This document shows positions 13,490 to 15,227 of a DNA stretch of 15,227 bases, in pieces. This DNA is from CAYWMP01 sp964459445 (GTDB taxonomy: Bacteria; Desulfobacterota; DSM-4660; Desulfatiglandales; HGW-15). Below the pieces are notes generated by a model. That model was not told the origin of the DNA, searched no databases, and worked only from the letters and a program-made list of their open reading frames with translations. The stretch spans positions 1 to 15,227 of the forward strand of contig CAYWMP010000148.1 in the NCBI GenBank assembly GCA_964459445.1, in the 5' to 3' direction. Made by a program: the position numbers and the translations under genes. Position 1 is the stretch's first letter. Each line of letters opens with the position of its first letter.

Positions 13490-15073
13490 TCAACCCAGGT
13501 CTATTCTTCTAACAGAGAAAACATCTTCGATACTGGTTATTTGCTTTAGGACCTCTTCATTGACTGGTGAAGCCGTGGTCAAAAGGATGACATTCTGCTT
13601 TTCTGCCCTTTCCTGGCCCACTTGCATTCTGTTAATATTTACGTTGTTTTTTCCAAGGGTTACCCCGATGCGACCTATCGCTCCCGGAACATCTTTGTTG
13701 TGGATCAGCAGATTATAACCTTCAGGAACGGCTTCAAGGTAAAAGTTATTGATCCGCAATATCCTAGGCAAGGTCCTACCGAAAATGGTTCCGGATACGA
13801 TATTTTCTTCCTCGAGCGATTGGACTTCAACCATGATGAGGCTTGCGAAATCCTCGGATGTGGTTGTCTTGGACTCAACCACTTTGATTCCCCTATCCGA
13901 AGCGATGTATGGCGCGTTTACAAAGTTCACGTCGTCCTGAAGGATCGGCGTCAGAAGTCCCTTCAACATGGCGGTTGTAATGGGGGTGACATCGTATTCG
14001 GATATTTTTCCCGAGTATCTGATGTGAACCTCGATAACCCCGCTGTCCGTGAGCTGGCTTTGAAGGGCCCCCATTTTCTCTGCGAGAACCGCATAGGGTC
14101 GCAACGTCGTCATGAGTTCCGCACTGATACTCGGCACATTGACCGCATTTTTTACTGTGCCATGAAGCAGATAGGCCACGATCTGATTAGCCACGTCTTC
14201 GGCTACATTATCCTGAGCTTCCGTGGTTGAGGCGCCAAGATGTGGTGAACAAATGAAATTCGTAAGGTTCAATAGCCTAATATTGCCCGGGGGCTCCGAG
14301 GCAAAGACATCGAGGGCGGCACCCGCCAGATGACCCGATTCCAGGGCCTCACGGAGATCATCTTCATTGACGATACCTCCTCGGGCGCAATTGATGAGCA
14401 TGGCCCCTTCTTTCATTTTGGCCATCGTGTCTCTGTCAATCAAATCAGTCGTCTCATTGGTTTTAGGCGTGTGGATCGTGATGTAGTCCGCCCTTGAAAG
14501 AAGTTCATCAAAGGAGACCGGTTCCAGATCCAGTTTCTCAATGGTCTCCGGTTTAATATAGGGGTCATAGGCAATCACCTTCATTTTCAATCCCTTTGCC
14601 CGATCAGCCACCACCCTTCCGACTTTTCCCGCACCAATCAGACCCAGGGTCTTATTATAGAGTTCCCGCCCCTGTAATTTCGTTTTCTCCCATTTTCCCG
14701 CTTTCAACGATGACGTAGCCTGGGGAATTTTCCGGGAAAGGGCCATCATCATGGCAACGGTATGTTCAGCCGTTGTAATGGTATTGCCTTCCGGAGTGTT
14801 CATAACCACGATTCCCCGCTTGCTAGCAGCCGGGATATCGATATTATCCAGTCCTATGCCGGCCCTGCCGATCACCTTAAGTTTATCTGCAACTTCAATA
14901 ATGTCTTCGGTTACTTTTGTTGCGCTTCGGACGGTCAGGCCCTGATATTGTCCTATAATTCCCTTTAGTTCCTCATGCGTAAGCGCCGTGTTGACATCCA
15001 CTTCAATTCCTGGGGTCTCCTCAAATATCTTGACGCCTACATCTGAAAGCGGATCACTGACAAGGACTTTCAT
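13490..15073 (-). CDS. serA: D-3-phosphoglycerate dehydrogenase, long form with ACT domain
   Basis: SerA oxidises 3-phosphoglycerate with NAD+, the first step of serine synthesis. The 527-residue product is the long type. It has a substrate-binding domain split around the Rossmann domain with GLIGAGKVG (144-152), catalytic R231 in NCARGG, E260 in FASEPP and H278 in CSPHLGAS. An intervening allosteric substrate-binding domain follows (about 315-450), then a C-terminal ACT domain (about 453-527, NKDVPGAIGRIG). The ACT domain suggests control by serine or another small ligand. ATG 15073 lies seven bases after GGGAG; an ATG at 15077 is out of frame. The stop codon touches a repeat. The gene ahead of it is only partly inside the window. 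Confidence 0.97.
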   Translation of the reverse strand: MKVLVSDPLSDVGVKIFEETPGIEVDVNTALTHEELKGIIGQYQGLTVRSATKVTEDIIEVADKLKVIGRAGIGLDNIDIPAASKRGIVVMNTPEGNTITTAEHTVAMMMALSRKIPQATSSLKAGKWEKTKLQGRELYNKTLGLIGAGKVGRVVADRAKGLKMKVIAYDPYIKPETIEKLDLEPVSFDELLSRADYITIHTPKTNETTDLIDRDTMAKMKEGAMLINCARGGIVNEDDLREALESGHLAGAALDVFASEPPGNIRLLNLTNFICSPHLGASTTEAQDNVAEDVANQIVAYLLHGTVKNAVNVPSISAELMTTLRPYAVLAEKMGALQSQLTDSGVIEVHIRYSGKISEYDVTPITTAMLKGLLTPILQDDVNFVNAPYIASDRGIKVVESKTTTSEDFASLIMVEVQSLEEENIVSGTIFGRTLPRILRINNFYLEAVPEGYNLLIHNKDVPGAIGRIGVTLGKNNVNINRMQVGQERAEKQNVILLTTASPVNEEVLKQITSIEDVFSVRRIDLG

Positions 15074-15133
15074 TCATTTACTCCCTATGCAATAAAAGTT
15101 CGCCGTTTAGGATTGCCTTTCTTTTGTTAACTT

Positions 15134-15227
15134 TCACCAACCTTGAACCTCTCGTATCTGACTACGCAGCGCCGGAGTCAGTTTTTTGATCAAACTGGCC
15201 GCTTCGGCGGCCAGAGGCGGCGCTGAA
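15134..15227 (-). CDS. 3' end of an unidentified gene, cut by the window edge
   Basis: A frame enters from the window edge and ends at TGA 15136-15134 with about 30 codons, including LAAEAASLIKKLTPALRSQI and ending in REVQGW. The composition looks like a real amphipathic C-terminus rather than spacer, and the other two minus-strand frames give less protein-like sequence. It is too short to name. It ends 60 bases before serA and may be its operon partner. Confidence 0.5.
   Translation of the reverse strand, partial: SAPPLAAEAASLIKKLTPALRSQIREVQGW
15167..15225. repeat. Nested palindromes at the window edge
   Basis: CTGGCCGC and GCGGCCAG flank a TTCG loop (15195-15214), a perfect 8-pair hairpin with a C(UUCG)G loop on the plus strand. 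It is enclosed by CAGCGCCG (15167-15174) and its exact reverse complement CGGCGCTG (15218-15225). TTTGATCAAA just left of it is also palindromic. No T-run follows the outer arms, and the hairpin lies in the partial coding frame. Confidence 0.65.

Noticed and set aside
1..15227. A hidden defence, mobile or other novel multi-gene system
   Set aside because: All well-supported genes but two (DUF1844 and the membrane protein) and the cut partial frame belong to known housekeeping families. No transposase, integrase, CRISPR array, nuclease or toxin-like gene is seen, so claiming a new system would go beyond the sequence.

Overview
The window looks like a piece of a bacterial chromosome, probably from a Desulfobacterota (former Deltaproteobacteria) genome or metagenome bin. 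The basis is the gene content (CarD/CdnL factor, CTC-type L25 with a long acidic tail, DUF1844 protein, ion-pumping pyrophosphatase, long SerA, a rho-rpmE-prfA-prmC run) and the style of the short intergenic repeats. This placement is by eye and has not been tested by database search. A run of exactly 100 Ns (6228-6327) marks a scaffold join.

Every convincing gene is on the minus strand, so transcription runs from high to low coordinates. In that order: the 3' end of an unidentified gene (15227-15134); serA (serine biosynthesis); a repeat-filled spacer; a DUF1844 protein and ispE (isoprenoid precursors), tightly coupled; a second repeat-filled spacer; tRNA-Gln(TTG); prs (PRPP) ending in a strong intrinsic terminator; a new unit with a good promoter holding rplY, pth, hppA and carD; the assembly gap; rluD; a roughly 410-base leader; rho and rpmE, followed by a probable terminator; an unexplained 250-base block; prfA and prmC overlapping by one base; and an uncharacterised six-helix membrane protein with its own promoter.

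Most genes serve translation and basic metabolism. RplY, RpmE, RluD, Pth, PrfA and PrmC build, modify or service the ribosome, and PrmC methylates the GGQ motif of PrfA, whose gene it overlaps. Rho and CarD act on RNA polymerase. The pyrophosphatase removes the PPi released by biosynthesis and stores the energy as an ion gradient; its residues point to a K+-dependent, Na+-transporting type.

I found no CRISPR array, phage, transposase, toxin-antitoxin pair or defence cassette. The parts worth a second look are the uncharacterised membrane protein with charged and histidine residues in its helices, the block upstream of prfA, the long rho leader, and the short repeats that fill the spacers and abut or supply the stop codons of serA and ispE.
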